Below are positions 26,080 through 34,665 of a stretch of DNA of 64,000 bases, piece by piece. The DNA lies in assembly GCF_013408145.1 (NCBI RefSeq), contig NZ_JACBZI010000001.1, positions 1,178,001 through 1,242,000 of the forward strand. Reading direction: 5' to 3'. The notes under the pieces are model-generated. The model was not told the DNA's origin and searched no databases. It worked only from the letters and a program-made list of their open reading frames with translations. The number at the start of each line of letters is the position of its first letter. Within the stretch, counting starts at the first letter, position 1. A program made the position numbers and the translations under genes. Origin of the DNA: Nocardioides marinus. GTDB taxonomy: Bacteria > Actinomycetota > Actinomycetes > Propionibacteriales > Nocardioidaceae.

Positions 26080-27429
26080 TCAGACGCCGCGGAAGCGGTT
26101 GATCGCGTCGAGGTGCTTGGCGCGCTTCTCGTGGTCGCGCACGCCGAGGCCCTCCTCGGGCGCGAGGCAGAGCACGCCGACCTTGCCCTGGTGCTTGTTG
26201 TGGTGCACGTCGAGGGAGGCCTGGCCGACCTCGTCGAGGGTGTAGGTCTTCGACAGGGTCGGGTGGATCTTGCCCTGGTCGATGAGGCGGTTGGCCTCGT
26301 AGGCCTCGCGGTAGTTGGCGAAGTGGCTGGAGACGATGCGCTTGAGGTTCATCCACAGGTAGCGGTTGTCGTACTCGTGCATGAAGCCGGTCGTGGAGGC
26401 GCAGGTGGTGATGGTGCCGCCCTTGCGCGTGACGTACACGCTCGCGCCGAAGGTCTCGCGCCCCGGGTGCTCGAAGACGATGTCGATGTCCTCGCCGCCG
26501 GTGAGCTCGCGGATCTTCTTGCCCAGGCGCTGCCACTCCTTGGGGTTCTGCTCGGTGTTGTCGTCGTTCCAGAACTTCCAGTTCTCCTCGGAGCGGTTGA
26601 TGATCATCTCCGCGCCCATGGAGCGGCAGATCTTGGCCTTCTCCTCGTTGGAGACCACGCAGATGGGGTTGGCGCCGCCGTTGAGGGCGTACTGCGTGGC
26701 GAAGCCGCCCAGGCCGCCGGAGGCGCCCCAGATCAGGACGTTGTCGCCCTGCTTCATCTGGCCGGCGTTCTTGGAGACGAGCTGACGGTACGCCGTGGCG
26801 TTGACCAGGCCGGGGGAGGCGGCCTCCTCCCAGGTGAGGTGGGCCGGCTTCGGCAGCAGCTGGTTGGACTTGACCAGGGCGATGGTGGCCAGGCCGCCGA
26901 AGTTGGTCTCGAAGCCCCAGATGCGCTGCTGGGGGTCCATCATCGTGTCGTCGTGACCGGCGGGGTCCTCGAGCTCGACCGAGAGGCAGTGCGCGACGAC
27001 CTCGGCACCCGGCTTCCACTGGGTGACGCCCGGGCCGGTCTTGAGCACGACGCCGGCGAGGTCGGAGCCGACCACGTGGTAGGGCAGGTCGTGGCGCTTG
27101 GTCAGCTCGGAGAGGCGGCCGTAGCGCTCGAGGAAGCCGAAGGTGGAGACGGGCTCGAAGATCGAGGTCCACACGGTGTTGTAGTTGATCGCCGAGGCCA
27201 TGACCGCGACGAACGCCTCGCCCGGACCGAGCTCGGGGAGCGCGACGTCCTCGACGTGCAGGGACTTGCGGGGGTCCTTGTCGCGGGACGCCAGGCCCTC
27301 GAACATGTCGACCTCGTCCTTGTGCACCGTCACGGCACGGTAGGACTCGGGCAGGGCGAGGTTCGCGAAGTCCTGCGAGGTCGCGTCGCCGGTCTGGCCG
27401 GCCTGGATCGCATCGAGGATGTGCTGCAC
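26080..27429 (-). CDS. ccr: Crotonyl-CoA carboxylase/reductase
   Basis: Reductive carboxylase: crotonyl-CoA + CO2 + NADPH gives (2S)-ethylmalonyl-CoA. The 449-residue product has family-typical length and medium-chain dehydrogenase/reductase architecture. The NADPH loop is WGASGGLGGFATQYAL near residue 205. CO2-binding residues known from the Kitasatospora enzyme are present: Asn in SAINYNTVW near residue 85, Phe-Glu in IWGFETNFGGLA near residue 170, and a His within the C-terminal catalytic domain. The GTG at 27429 follows AGGAG; upstream in-frame codons lie in the promoter. It defines the ethylmalonyl-CoA pathway or extender-unit supply. Confidence 0.95.
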   Translation of the reverse strand: MQHILDAIQAGQTGDATSQDFANLALPESYRAVTVHKDEVDMFEGLASRDKDPRKSLHVEDVALPELGPGEAFVAVMASAINYNTVWTSIFEPVSTFGFLERYGRLSELTKRHDLPYHVVGSDLAGVVLKTGPGVTQWKPGAEVVAHCLSVELEDPAGHDDTMMDPQQRIWGFETNFGGLATIALVKSNQLLPKPAHLTWEEAASPGLVNATAYRQLVSKNAGQMKQGDNVLIWGASGGLGGFATQYALNGGANPICVVSNEEKAKICRSMGAEMIINRSEENWKFWNDDNTEQNPKEWQRLGKKIRELTGGEDIDIVFEHPGRETFGASVYVTRKGGTITTCASTTGFMHEYDNRYLWMNLKRIVSSHFANYREAYEANRLIDQGKIHPTLSKTYTLDEVGQASLDVHHNKHQGKVGVLCLAPEEGLGVRDHEKRAKHLDAINRFRGV

Positions 27430-27481
27430 GGGTGGCTCCTGGTCTGGTCGGGAGTCAGTCGGGGCGGGCGCCCCGCGCGGA

Positions 27482-27510
27482 AGATTACTGGTGGGTAACA
27501 GTGCCGTGAA
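27482..27510 (-). promoter_or_regulatory. ccr promoter with an operator between -35 and -10
   Basis: Read on the minus strand: TTCACG (27510-27505), a 17-base spacer, TAATCT (27487-27482). The spacer contains most of GTTACCCACCAGTAAT (27499-27484), an inverted repeat TTAC-N6-GTAA, which also covers part of the -10. A repressor bound here would block polymerase. The same element recurs before the fused dehydrogenase (17457). Confidence 0.6.
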
Positions 27511-27549
27511 GAGTGATCTCGCGACCACCCCCTGTGATGCACGGCACGG

Positions 27550-28002
27550 TCAGTGAGTGGCGGCGGGGTTCGGCTCGACGATCTCGACCAGGATGCCGCC
27601 GGCGTCCTTGGGGTGCACGAAGTTGATCCGGCTGTCGGAGGTGCCGCGCTTGGGGGCGTCGTAGAGCATCCGCAGGCCGCGCTCGCGCAGGATCGCCGCC
27701 ACCTGCTCGACGTCGGTGACGCGGTAGGCGATCTGCTGGCAGCCCGGGCCGTTGCGGTCGATGAACTTCGCGATCGTGGAGGACTCCGAGAGCGGGGCGA
27801 GCAGCTGCACGCAGGAGCCCGAGTCGCCGACGGCCATCATCGCCTCGCGCACGCCCTGCTCCTCGTTGGTCTCCTCGTGGGCCAGCGTCATCCCGAAGGT
27901 GTCGCGGTAGAACGCGATCGCCTCGTCGAGGTCCGGCACGGCCATGCCGACGTGGTCGATGGCGGTGAACAGGTGGCTGGGGAGGTCGAGGGGAGTGCTC
28001 AT
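27550..28002 (-). CDS. mce: Methylmalonyl-CoA (ethylmalonyl-CoA) epimerase
   Basis: VOC-superfamily metalloenzyme that interconverts the 2R and 2S forms of methylmalonyl-CoA and, in the ethylmalonyl-CoA pathway, of ethylmalonyl-CoA. It has 150 residues in two glyoxalase-like halves. The first metal ligand is the His of AIDHVGMAV near residue 14; the second-half pattern RINFVHPKDAGGILVEIVEP carries HPKDAGG and the terminal Glu ligand. The ATG at 28002 lies 6 bases after GACGAT. It links Ccr, which yields the 2S product, with MeaA, which uses 2R. It is divergent from thiolase across a 187-bp gap that holds a TAGCCT -10 and GGAGGAG ribosome site for thiolase. Confidence 0.93.
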   Translation of the reverse strand: MSTPLDLPSHLFTAIDHVGMAVPDLDEAIAFYRDTFGMTLAHEETNEEQGVREAMMAVGDSGSCVQLLAPLSESSTIAKFIDRNGPGCQQIAYRVTDVEQVAAILRERGLRMLYDAPKRGTSDSRINFVHPKDAGGILVEIVEPNPAATH

Positions 28003-28189
28003 GGCGGCATCGTCGTACGCCGGACGTTGCGGCCACAACGCACCCGCCCAGGTTGTGACATGTGCCTCACGGTCGCCGGGACGGACGCCCCTCGCCGCGG
28101 AGGTGACTCGTGGGTAGCCTGACCGGGTCCTGGCCCGGCGGCCGTGGCCCTCGCCCGCGCCGGCCCACCCAGCACTGGAGGAGAACCCC

Positions 28190-29380
28190 ATGTCCGGAAC
28201 CGTCATCGTCGCCGGGGCGCGCACCCCGATCGGCCGCCTGCTCGGCGGGCTGAAGAGCTTCTCGGCCGCCGACCTCGGCGGGATCGCCATCAAGGGCGCC
28301 CTGGAGAAGGCGGGCGTGACCGGCGACCAGGTCGACTACCTGATCATGGGCCAGGTCATCCTCGCCGGCGCCGGCCAGAACCCCGCCCGGGCCGCCGGCC
28401 TGGCCGGTGGGCTGCCTGCCTCGGTGCCCTCGATCACGGTCAACAAGGTGTGCCTGTCGGGCCTGAACGCCATCGCGACGGCCGACCAGATGATCCGCGC
28501 GGGCGAGGCCGACGTCATCGTCGCGGGCGGCATGGAGTCGATGACCAACGCCCCGCACCTGCTGCCCAAGTCGCGTGAGGGCTTCAAGTACGGCGACACC
28601 TCGCTGGTGGACTCGATGGCCTACGACGCGCTGTTCGACCAGGCCACCCAGCAGGCCATGGGCGGCCTGACCGAGTCCTGCAACGCCGCGACCGACAAGT
28701 TCACCCGTGAGGAGCAGGACGCCTTCGCCGCGGCCTCGCACCAGAAGGCCGCCGAGGCCTGGAAGAACGGCGTGTTCGACGACGAGGTCGTCCCCGTCTC
28801 CATCCCGCAGCGCAAGGGCGACCCCGTGGTCGTCTCCGCCGACGAGGGCGTGCGCGGCGAGACCACCGCCGAGAGCCTCGGCGCCCTGCGCCCGGCCTTC
28901 GCCAAGGACGGCACCATCACCGCCGGCACCTCCTCGCAGATCTCCGACGGCGCCTGCGCCGTGGTCGTGATGAGCAAGGCCAAGGCCGAGGAGCTCGGGA
29001 TCGAGTGGCTGGCCGAGATCGGCGCGCACGGCATGGTCGCCGGCCCCGACTCCACCCTGCAGCTGCAGCCGGCCAACGCCACCGCGAAGGCCTGCGCCAA
29101 GGAGGGCATCGAGCCCTCGTCGCTGGACCTCGTGGAGTTCAACGAGGCCTTCGCCGCGGTCGGCATCGCCTCGGCCCGTGCGCTGGGCCTGCCCGACGAG
29201 AAGGTCAACGTCAACGGCGGCGCGATCGCGCTGGGCCACCCCGTGGGCATGTCCGGTGCCCGCGTGGTGCTGCACCTGGCGCTGGAGCTCAAGCGCCGCG
29301 GTGGCGGCACCGGTGCGGCCGCGCTGTGCGGCGGCGGTGGCCAGGGCGACGCCCTGATCGTGCGTGTCCCGAAGAACTGA
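28190..29380 (+). CDS. Acetyl-CoA C-acetyltransferase (thiolase)
   Basis: Thiolase that condenses two acetyl-CoA to acetoacetyl-CoA, or cleaves it. The 396-residue protein has the acyl-accepting Cys88 in [10 protein letters not shown], His350 in [10 protein letters not shown] and Cys380 in [10 protein letters not shown], the three catalytic residues at standard spacing, plus the NEAFA motif near residue 319. A strong GGAGGAG precedes the ATG. Together with the fused dehydrogenase and an enoyl-CoA hydratase it would supply crotonyl-CoA for Ccr. The following meaB start overlaps its 3' end by 17 bases. Confidence 0.95.
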   Translation: MSGTVIVAGARTPIGRLLGGLKSFSAADLGGIAIKGALEKAGVTGDQVDYLIMGQVILAGAGQNPARAAGLAGGLPASVPSITVNKVCLSGLNAIATADQMIRAGEADVIVAGGMESMTNAPHLLPKSREGFKYGDTSLVDSMAYDALFDQATQQAMGGLTESCNAATDKFTREEQDAFAAASHQKAAEAWKNGVFDDEVVPVSIPQRKGDPVVVSADEGVRGETTAESLGALRPAFAKDGTITAGTSSQISDGACAVVVMSKAKAEELGIEWLAEIGAHGMVAGPDSTLQLQPANATAKACAKEGIEPSSLDLVEFNEAFAAVGIASARALGLPDEKVNVNGGAIALGHPVGMSGARVVLHLALELKRRGGGTGAAALCGGGGQGDALIVRVPKN

Positions 29381-30320
29381 CCCCTCGGCGGTCCCGGACC
29401 TGGTCGAGCGCGCACGCGCCGGCCAGGCCCGGGCCGTCGCCCGGCTCGTGTCGCTGGTCGAGGACGAGTCGCCCCTGCTGCGGCCGGTGATGGCGGCGCT
29501 CGCGCCGCACACCGGCCGGGCGCACGTCGTCGGGCTCACCGGCGCGCCCGGCGTCGGGAAGTCCACCTCGACCAACGCGCTCATCGGCGCGCTGCGCGCG
29601 GCCGGTCGCTCGGTCGGTGTGCTGGCCGTCGACCCGTCCTCGCCGTTCTCCGGCGGGGCGCTGCTCGGTGACCGGATCCGGATGCAGGAGCACGCCGCCG
29701 ACGACGCGGTCTTCATCCGCTCCATGGCCTCCCGGGGCCATCTGGGCGGGCTCTCGTTCACCACGCCCCAGGCCGTCCGGGTCCTCGACGCGGCCGGCTT
29801 CGACGTCGTGCTGGTCGAGACCGTGGGGGTGGGGCAGAGCGAGGTCGAGGTCGCCGGCCTGGCCGACACCACGATGGTGCTGCTCGCCCCCGGCATGGGC
29901 GACGGCATCCAGGCCGCGAAGGCCGGCATCCTCGAGGTCGGTGACCTCTACGTCGTCAATAAGGCCGACCGCGACGGTGCCGACCGCCTGCGCCGCGACC
30001 TGCGGGCCGGGCTCGCGCTCACCGAGCGGGCCGCCGACGCCTGGCAGCCGCCCATCCTCGCCACCGTCGCCCAGACCGGCCAGGGGGTCGACGAGGTCGT
30101 CGAGGGCCTCGAGCAGCACCGCACCTGGCTCCAGGACACCGGCCAGCTGGCGGTGCGACGCGCCCGTCGGGCCCGTGCCGAGGTCGAGGCCGTCGCCGTG
30201 GCCGCCCTGCGCGCACGCTGGGACCTGGGGGACCACTCCGCCCTGGACGCCCTGGCAGCCGCGGTGGCCGCCGGGGAGCAGGACCCCTACGCCGCTGCGG
30301 ACGCACTGCTGGGGGAGTAG
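29364..30320 (+). CDS. meaB: MeaB/ArgK-type GTPase, B12-mutase chaperone
   Basis: G3E-family P-loop GTPase that gates cofactor delivery to, and protects, adenosylcobalamin-dependent acyl-CoA mutases. The 318-residue protein has Walker [10 protein letters not shown] near residue 60, Mg2+/switch segments [30 protein letters not shown] (Walker B region) and the guanine specificity motif NKAD near residue 200. Its N-terminal helices and C-terminal dimerisation arm are intact. The GTG at 29364 overlaps thiolase by 17 bases; no Shine-Dalgarno is seen, so coupling is likely. Probable client: the MeaA mutase at 7024. Confidence 0.93.
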   Translation: MSRRTDPSAVPDLVERARAGQARAVARLVSLVEDESPLLRPVMAALAPHTGRAHVVGLTGAPGVGKSTSTNALIGALRAAGRSVGVLAVDPSSPFSGGALLGDRIRMQEHAADDAVFIRSMASRGHLGGLSFTTPQAVRVLDAAGFDVVLVETVGVGQSEVEVAGLADTTMVLLAPGMGDGIQAAKAGILEVGDLYVVNKADRDGADRLRRDLRAGLALTERAADAWQPPILATVAQTGQGVDEVVEGLEQHRTWLQDTGQLAVRRARRARAEVEAVAVAALRARWDLGDHSALDALAAAVAAGEQDPYAAADALLGE

Positions 30321-30349
30321 CGGGGCCCGACGGGGGCACGATGGGTGCC

Positions 30350-30631
30350 GTGGACGTCTTCTCTCACGCTTGGGCCGCCCTGCTGCTGCTCGCCGCGGTG
30401 GTCGGGCTCATCGTGTGGATCCACCTCGAGGACCGTCGGGTCGCCCGTGAGCTGGCCCGACGTCCGCTCCGGGAGTTCCAGGTGGCCGGCCTGGACCGGG
30501 ACCGGGTGGTCTCGCGGCACGCGACCTGGGGGCCGGTGCCCCTGCTGTCCCGCCGTGACCTGCGACGCCTGGACGAGGCCCGCGGGAAGATCGAGCGCTT
30601 CGAGGCGGAGCAGGCCCGGCGGAACGACTGA
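30350..30631 (+). CDS. Small single-pass membrane protein, function unknown
   Basis: A 93-residue protein with one N-terminal helix (ALLLLAAVVGLIVWIHL, about residues 8-26) and a charged cytoplasmic tail with VSRHATWGPVPLLSRRDLRRLDEA. I do not recognise the family. The GTG at 30350 lies 7 bases after CACGAT (30337-30342), matching the leaderless pattern; the ATG at 30341 in the same frame would add 3 residues and overlaps that hexamer. It sits between meaB and the CoA-transferase on the same strand, 29 and 28 bases away. Confidence 0.65.
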   Translation: MDVFSHAWAALLLLAAVVGLIVWIHLEDRRVARELARRPLREFQVAGLDRDRVVSRHATWGPVPLLSRRDLRRLDEARGKIERFEAEQARRND

Positions 30632-30659
30632 GCACACCCGGTTCTGCTGGAATGGGGGC

Positions 30660-31877
30660 GTGGACCTGCGCACCCTGCTGGCCGGCCTGCCCGAGGACCC
30701 TCGGGTGGTCGCGACCGGCAACCATGCCACCCCGTGGCACCTGCTCGGCCTCGTCGACGAGTCGCTGGCGTCGTACCGGCTGTGGGTGCTCAACGCCCAA
30801 CGGGGCATCCCCGACAGGGACGGGGTGACCTACGAGACGCCGTTCGTCGGGCCGGGCATGCGCCGCAGCCCACGGCTGCGCTACACCCCGTCGCGGCTCT
30901 CGCTGGTCCCACGGCTCTTCGTCACCACCCAGCAGCCGGACCTGGTGCTGCTGCACACCACCCGGCCGCGGGACGGGAGGGTCTCGCTCGGCACGGAGGT
31001 CAACGTGCTGCCGGCCGCGATCGAGGCGGCGCGCCCCCGGGGCGGGCGGGTGGTGGCGCAGGTGAGCGACCGCGTCCCCTGGACGTACGGCGACAGCCAG
31101 CTGGACGTGGGGTCGATCGACGTCCTGGTGGAGGCCGACGAGCCCGTGACGCCGGTGCCGCCGAGCGCGATCGACGCGGAGGCTGCGGCCATCGGCGCCC
31201 AGGTCGCGGCCCGGGTCGGCGACGGGGCGACCCTGCAGGCCGGCATCGGTGCGGTGCCCGACGCCGCCCTGCGCGGGCTGACCGGCCGGCGGGGGCTGCG
31301 GGTGTGGACCGAGATGTTCTGCGACTCGGTCCTCGCGCTGGAGCAGGCGGGCGCCCTGGACCCGGACGTGCCGGTGCAGGCGTCGTTCCTCTTCGGCTCG
31401 CCCGAGCTGCTGGCCTGGGTCGACCGCAACCCGCGGGTGCGGATGATCCGCACCGAGACCGCCAACGACCCCGGCCTGATCGCGCGCAACCCGGGCATGA
31501 CCAGCATCAACACCGCGTTGCAGGTCGACCTCTTCGGCCAGGCCAACGCCTCGCGGATCAACGCGCGCATCCACTCCGGCTTCGGCGGTCAGACCGACTT
31601 CATCGTGGGGGCGCTGCACAGCCGGGGCGGGCAGGCCCTGATGGCGCTGCGCTCGTGGCACCCCAAGGCCGACTGCTCGACGATCGTGCCGATGGTCGAC
31701 GAGCCGGTCACCTCCTTCCAGGTCAGCGCGGTGCTCACCGAGCAGGGAGCCGCCGAGCTCGCCGGCCACGACGAGCGGACCCAGGCCCGGCACCTCATCG
31801 AGCACGCCGCCCACCCACGGGTCCGTGAGGAGCTGTGGGAGGAGGCGGGGGCGCTGGGTCTCTCCGACCGCGTGTGA
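30660..31877 (+). CDS. Acetyl-CoA hydrolase/transferase family protein
   Basis: Family I CoA-transferase-like enzyme (acetyl-CoA hydrolase/4-hydroxybutyrate CoA-transferase group), 405 residues. Two NagB-like domains are visible: the N-terminal one with TTQQPDLVLLHTTRP and SLGTEVNVLP, and the C-terminal one with LQAGIGAVPDAALRGL near residue 193, WTEMFCDSVLALE near residue 215, where a family glutamate attacks the CoA thioester, and GFGGQTDFIVGA near residue 315. The exact acid acceptor is unknown; acetate or propionate are reasonable. The GTG at 30660 follows TGGAAT by 6 bases. It may recycle CoA in the acyl-CoA network encoded here. Confidence 0.85.
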   Translation: MDLRTLLAGLPEDPRVVATGNHATPWHLLGLVDESLASYRLWVLNAQRGIPDRDGVTYETPFVGPGMRRSPRLRYTPSRLSLVPRLFVTTQQPDLVLLHTTRPRDGRVSLGTEVNVLPAAIEAARPRGGRVVAQVSDRVPWTYGDSQLDVGSIDVLVEADEPVTPVPPSAIDAEAAAIGAQVAARVGDGATLQAGIGAVPDAALRGLTGRRGLRVWTEMFCDSVLALEQAGALDPDVPVQASFLFGSPELLAWVDRNPRVRMIRTETANDPGLIARNPGMTSINTALQVDLFGQANASRINARIHSGFGGQTDFIVGALHSRGGQALMALRSWHPKADCSTIVPMVDEPVTSFQVSAVLTEQGAAELAGHDERTQARHLIEHAAHPRVREELWEEAGALGLSDRV

Positions 31878-31932
31878 CCACCGCCCGAGGCCCCCACCCG
31901 GTGGGCGGGGCAGGTTTCCTAGGATTGGCGCC

Positions 31933-32904
31933 ATGACGCAGCAGCCGTTCTCCCGCCCCGGTGCCATCGACCTCTCGGCGCTGAAGAAGCCGGCCCCGTC
32001 AGCGACCCCGTCCGCCGCCGGCCGGCCCGGCGGAGGGGCCGGCGGAGGGGCCGGCGGTGGTGCCGGTGGTCAGGGCGGCTCGGCGTACTCCGTCATGGTC
32101 ACCGAGGAGAACTTCCAGCAGGTCGTCGAGTCCTCGATGACCGCGCCGGTGCTGCTGGCCTTCTACTCCGCCAGCCGGCTGCCGGAGAGCGAGCAGATGG
32201 CCGAGGACCTCGCCGCTGCGGTCGAGGGCCACGAGGGCCGCTTCCTCGCGGCGCTGGTCGACGTCGACGCCACGCCGGCGATCGCGCAGGCCGTGCAGCT
32301 GCAGTCGATCCCGTACCTCATGGCCGTGCTCGACGGCCGTCCGCAGCCGATCGCCCAGGACGTGCTCGGGCCCGAGGAGATCAGCGGCCTGCTCGACCAG
32401 CTGGCCCAGCAGCTGACCGCCGGCGGCGTCACCGGTCGGCACCAGCCCCGTGCCGCGGCCCCCGCCGCGGAGGAGGGCGAGGAGCCGGCCATGGACCCGC
32501 GCTACGCGCCGGCCCAGGACGCGCTGGCCGCGGGCGACGTCGACCGCGCGGTCGAGGAGTACCAGAAGCTGGTCTCGGCCAACCCCGCCGACGCGGAGGC
32601 GGTCGCCGGCCTGGCGATGGCCAAGGTCCTGCAGCGGACGCAGGGGGTGGACCTGCACGAGGCTCGGGCCGCGGCGGCCGCCGCCCCTGACGACGTGGAG
32701 GCCCAGACGCTGTGCGCCGACCTCGACATGCTCGGCGGGCACGTCGAGGACGCGTTCGTGCGGCTCGTCGAGCTCGTGCGGCGTACGTCGGACAAGGAGC
32801 GCGAGCGCGCCCGCGACCACCTGCTGGGCCTCTTCGCCGCGGTCGGCAACGACGACCCGCGGGTCCTCAACGGTCGTCGGGCGCTGGCCTCGGCCCTGTT
32901 CTGA
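31933..32904 (+). CDS. YbbN/CnoX-like thioredoxin-fold protein with TPR region
   Basis: A 323-residue co-chaperone-like protein. A Pro/Ala-rich start leads to a Gly-rich linker of GGGA repeats (residues 33-46), then a thioredoxin-fold domain (about 50-165). The active-site position reads FYSASRLPES, so there is no CxxC and no redox activity is expected. Residues 195-320 form tetratricopeptide-like helices with DALAAGDVDRAVEEYQKLVSANP. This follows the actinobacterial YbbN pattern. TAGGAT (31920-31925) ends 7 bases before the ATG. EI24 follows after 8 bases. Confidence 0.87.
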   Translation: MTQQPFSRPGAIDLSALKKPAPSATPSAAGRPGGGAGGGAGGGAGGQGGSAYSVMVTEENFQQVVESSMTAPVLLAFYSASRLPESEQMAEDLAAAVEGHEGRFLAALVDVDATPAIAQAVQLQSIPYLMAVLDGRPQPIAQDVLGPEEISGLLDQLAQQLTAGGVTGRHQPRAAAPAAEEGEEPAMDPRYAPAQDALAAGDVDRAVEEYQKLVSANPADAEAVAGLAMAKVLQRTQGVDLHEARAAAAAAPDDVEAQTLCADLDMLGGHVEDAFVRLVELVRRTSDKERERARDHLLGLFAAVGNDDPRVLNGRRALASALF

Positions 32905-32912
32905 GCCGACCG

Positions 32913-33653
32913 GTGCGCGGCCCGGGGTACCTCCTGCGCGGTCTGGGCCTGTGGCGCACGCGCCCGCGGCTGATGCTGCTCGGGGTGCTGCCGGCCCTGC
33001 TGGTGGCGGTCGTCGTGCTGGCGGCGCTGGTGGGGCTGCTGCTCACCGTGGGTGACCTGGTCGCCTGGGCCACCCCCTTCGCCGACGACTGGGCCGAGGC
33101 GCTGCGCGGGCTGCTGCGGCTCGGGCTCGCGGTCGTGGTGGTGCTGGCGTTCGTGGTGCTGGCGTCGGTCACCTTCACCGGGCTGACCCTGGCGGTGGGC
33201 GACCCGTTCTACGCCCGGATCTGGGCCGAGACCGAGCGGATGCTGGGCGGCGAGGTGCCGGGCTCCGGTCCGGGCTTCTGGCGCTCGGCCGCCGACGGCC
33301 TGGTCCTCGCCGCGACCGGCCTGGCGGTGGGCCTGGGGGTGGTGGTGCTCGGGCTGCTCCCGGTGGTGGGCGCCGTGGCCGGTGTCGCGCTGGGCCTCCT
33401 GGTGTCGGGGTGGTTGCTGGCCGGTGAGCTGCTCGCGCGACCGTTGGAGGCGCGCGGGATGGACCGGGCGGCCCGCGCGGAGGTGCTGCGCCGCGACCGG
33501 GGCGCGGTGCTCGGCTTCGGTGTCGCCACCCAGCTGTGCTTCCTCGTGCCGCTCGGCGCCGTCGCAGTCATGCCTGCCGCGGTCGCCGGCGCCACGATGC
33601 TGGCCCGCGACCTGCTCGACCGGCCGGGTCGTGCCCCTGAGTGGGCGGCATAG
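32913..33653 (+). CDS. EI24 domain (CysZ-like) membrane protein
   Basis: A 246-residue membrane protein with about five hydrophobic segments and the EI24/CysZ family marker GDPFYARIWAETERMLGGEV near residue 95. CysZ homologues transport sulfate, but actinobacterial EI24 proteins are mostly uncharacterised, so I do not assign a substrate. The GTG at 32913 was chosen as the first in-frame start after the YbbN-like stop (8 bases); upstream codons of the open frame lie within that gene. It converges with the LysR gene, with 30 bases between stops. Confidence 0.82.
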   Translation: MRGPGYLLRGLGLWRTRPRLMLLGVLPALLVAVVVLAALVGLLLTVGDLVAWATPFADDWAEALRGLLRLGLAVVVVLAFVVLASVTFTGLTLAVGDPFYARIWAETERMLGGEVPGSGPGFWRSAADGLVLAATGLAVGLGVVVLGLLPVVGAVAGVALGLLVSGWLLAGELLARPLEARGMDRAARAEVLRRDRGAVLGFGVATQLCFLVPLGAVAVMPAAVAGATMLARDLLDRPGRAPEWAA

Positions 33654-33683
33654 CGCCCTCTGAGGGGCACGACCCCGAGCCGT

Positions 33684-34571
33684 TCAGCCGGTCAGCGCCG
33701 CCAGCACGGCCTGGAGGGCGGGGGAGGCGGCCATCGACCGTCGGTGGACCGCGACGACCTCCCGGGTGGGGACCGGGTCGGCGGCCGCCACGGTGGTGAG
33801 CGGCGGCTCGATGCGCGAGCGGCCCAGCCGGGGGACCAGTGCGATGCCGAGCCCGGCGCGCACCAGGGCGAGGTGGGAGTCGTACTCCAGGGACTCGTGC
33901 GCGATCCGCGGGCTGCGGCCGGTGCCGACGTACATCCGGTGCAGCCACTGGCGGCAGATGGTCCCCTCGGGCGTCGCGATCCAGCCCTCCTCGACCAGGT
34001 CGGCCGGGGTCACCCGCCCCCGGCCCGCCAACGGGTGGTCCTCACGCACGACCACGTCGGCCACGTCACGGGCCACCACCGTGCGCTCGAGGTGGTCCGG
34101 GACGTGCAGGGGCACGTCGCCCCAGGAGTGCACGACGCCGATGTCGAGGCGGCCGGCGGCCACCGTCTCCACGGTGTCCCAGGGCTCGGTCTCGGTCAGG
34201 GAGAAGGTGAGCTCGGGGTGACGCAGCCGCAGCTCGCCCAGGCGGGGGGCGACCAGTCCGCGCATCGCGGTCGAGAAGGCCGCGAGCCGCACGTGCCCGG
34301 TGACGTCGCCGGAGAGCCGGTGCAGGCCGCTCTCCAGGCGCTCGAGGTCGGTCAGCAGCCGGCCGCCCTCGTCGACGAGGTGGCGCCCGGCGCCGGTGAG
34401 GATGACGCCGCGGCCGACCCGCTCGAGCAGGGCGACGCCGGTCTGCCGCTCGAGACGCTTCACCTGCTGGCTGACCGCGCTGGGCGTGAACCCCAGCGAC
34501 GTGGCGGCGGCGCTGACCGAGCCGTGCTCGGAGACGGCGCGCAGGGCGGTGAGGGCATCGAGGTTGAGCAC
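33684..34571 (-). CDS. LysR family transcriptional regulator
   Basis: A 295-residue LysR-type regulator. The winged helix-turn-helix covers residues 3-62 with SVSAAATSLGFTPSAVSQQVKRLE, whose core is AATSLGFTPSAVSQQVKRLE, followed by a linker helix and a periplasmic-binding-protein-like effector domain from about residue 90. The GTG at 34571 lies 6 bases after CACGAT on the minus strand. It is divergent from an EamA exporter, and the 94-bp gap holds an 8-bp inverted repeat, the usual arrangement for a LysR protein that controls its neighbour. The effector is unknown. Confidence 0.93.
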   Translation of the reverse strand: MLNLDALTALRAVSEHGSVSAAATSLGFTPSAVSQQVKRLERQTGVALLERVGRGVILTGAGRHLVDEGGRLLTDLERLESGLHRLSGDVTGHVRLAAFSTAMRGLVAPRLGELRLRHPELTFSLTETEPWDTVETVAAGRLDIGVVHSWGDVPLHVPDHLERTVVARDVADVVVREDHPLAGRGRVTPADLVEEGWIATPEGTICRQWLHRMYVGTGRSPRIAHESLEYDSHLALVRAGLGIALVPRLGRSRIEPPLTTVAAADPVPTREVVAVHRRSMAASPALQAVLAALTG

Positions 34572-34576
34572 GGGTC

Positions 34577-34611
34577 CATCGTGACAGACCGTGCAGCGCT
34601 GCTTCACGATG
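34577..34611. promoter_or_regulatory. Inverted repeat in the LysR/EamA intergenic region
   Basis: CATCGTGA (34577-34584) and TCACGATG (34604-34611) are perfect complements with a 19-base spacer. Each arm contains CACGAT on one strand; the left one is in -10 position for the LysR gene. The 10-bp palindrome GCAGCGCTGC (34593-34602) lies in the spacer. Both are candidate LysR binding sites. Confidence 0.45.
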
Positions 34612-34665
34612 ACGGGTAGGAATGATCGCTGGTGCTGCATGGTGCGGTGCCGCAGGCTGGGAGCC

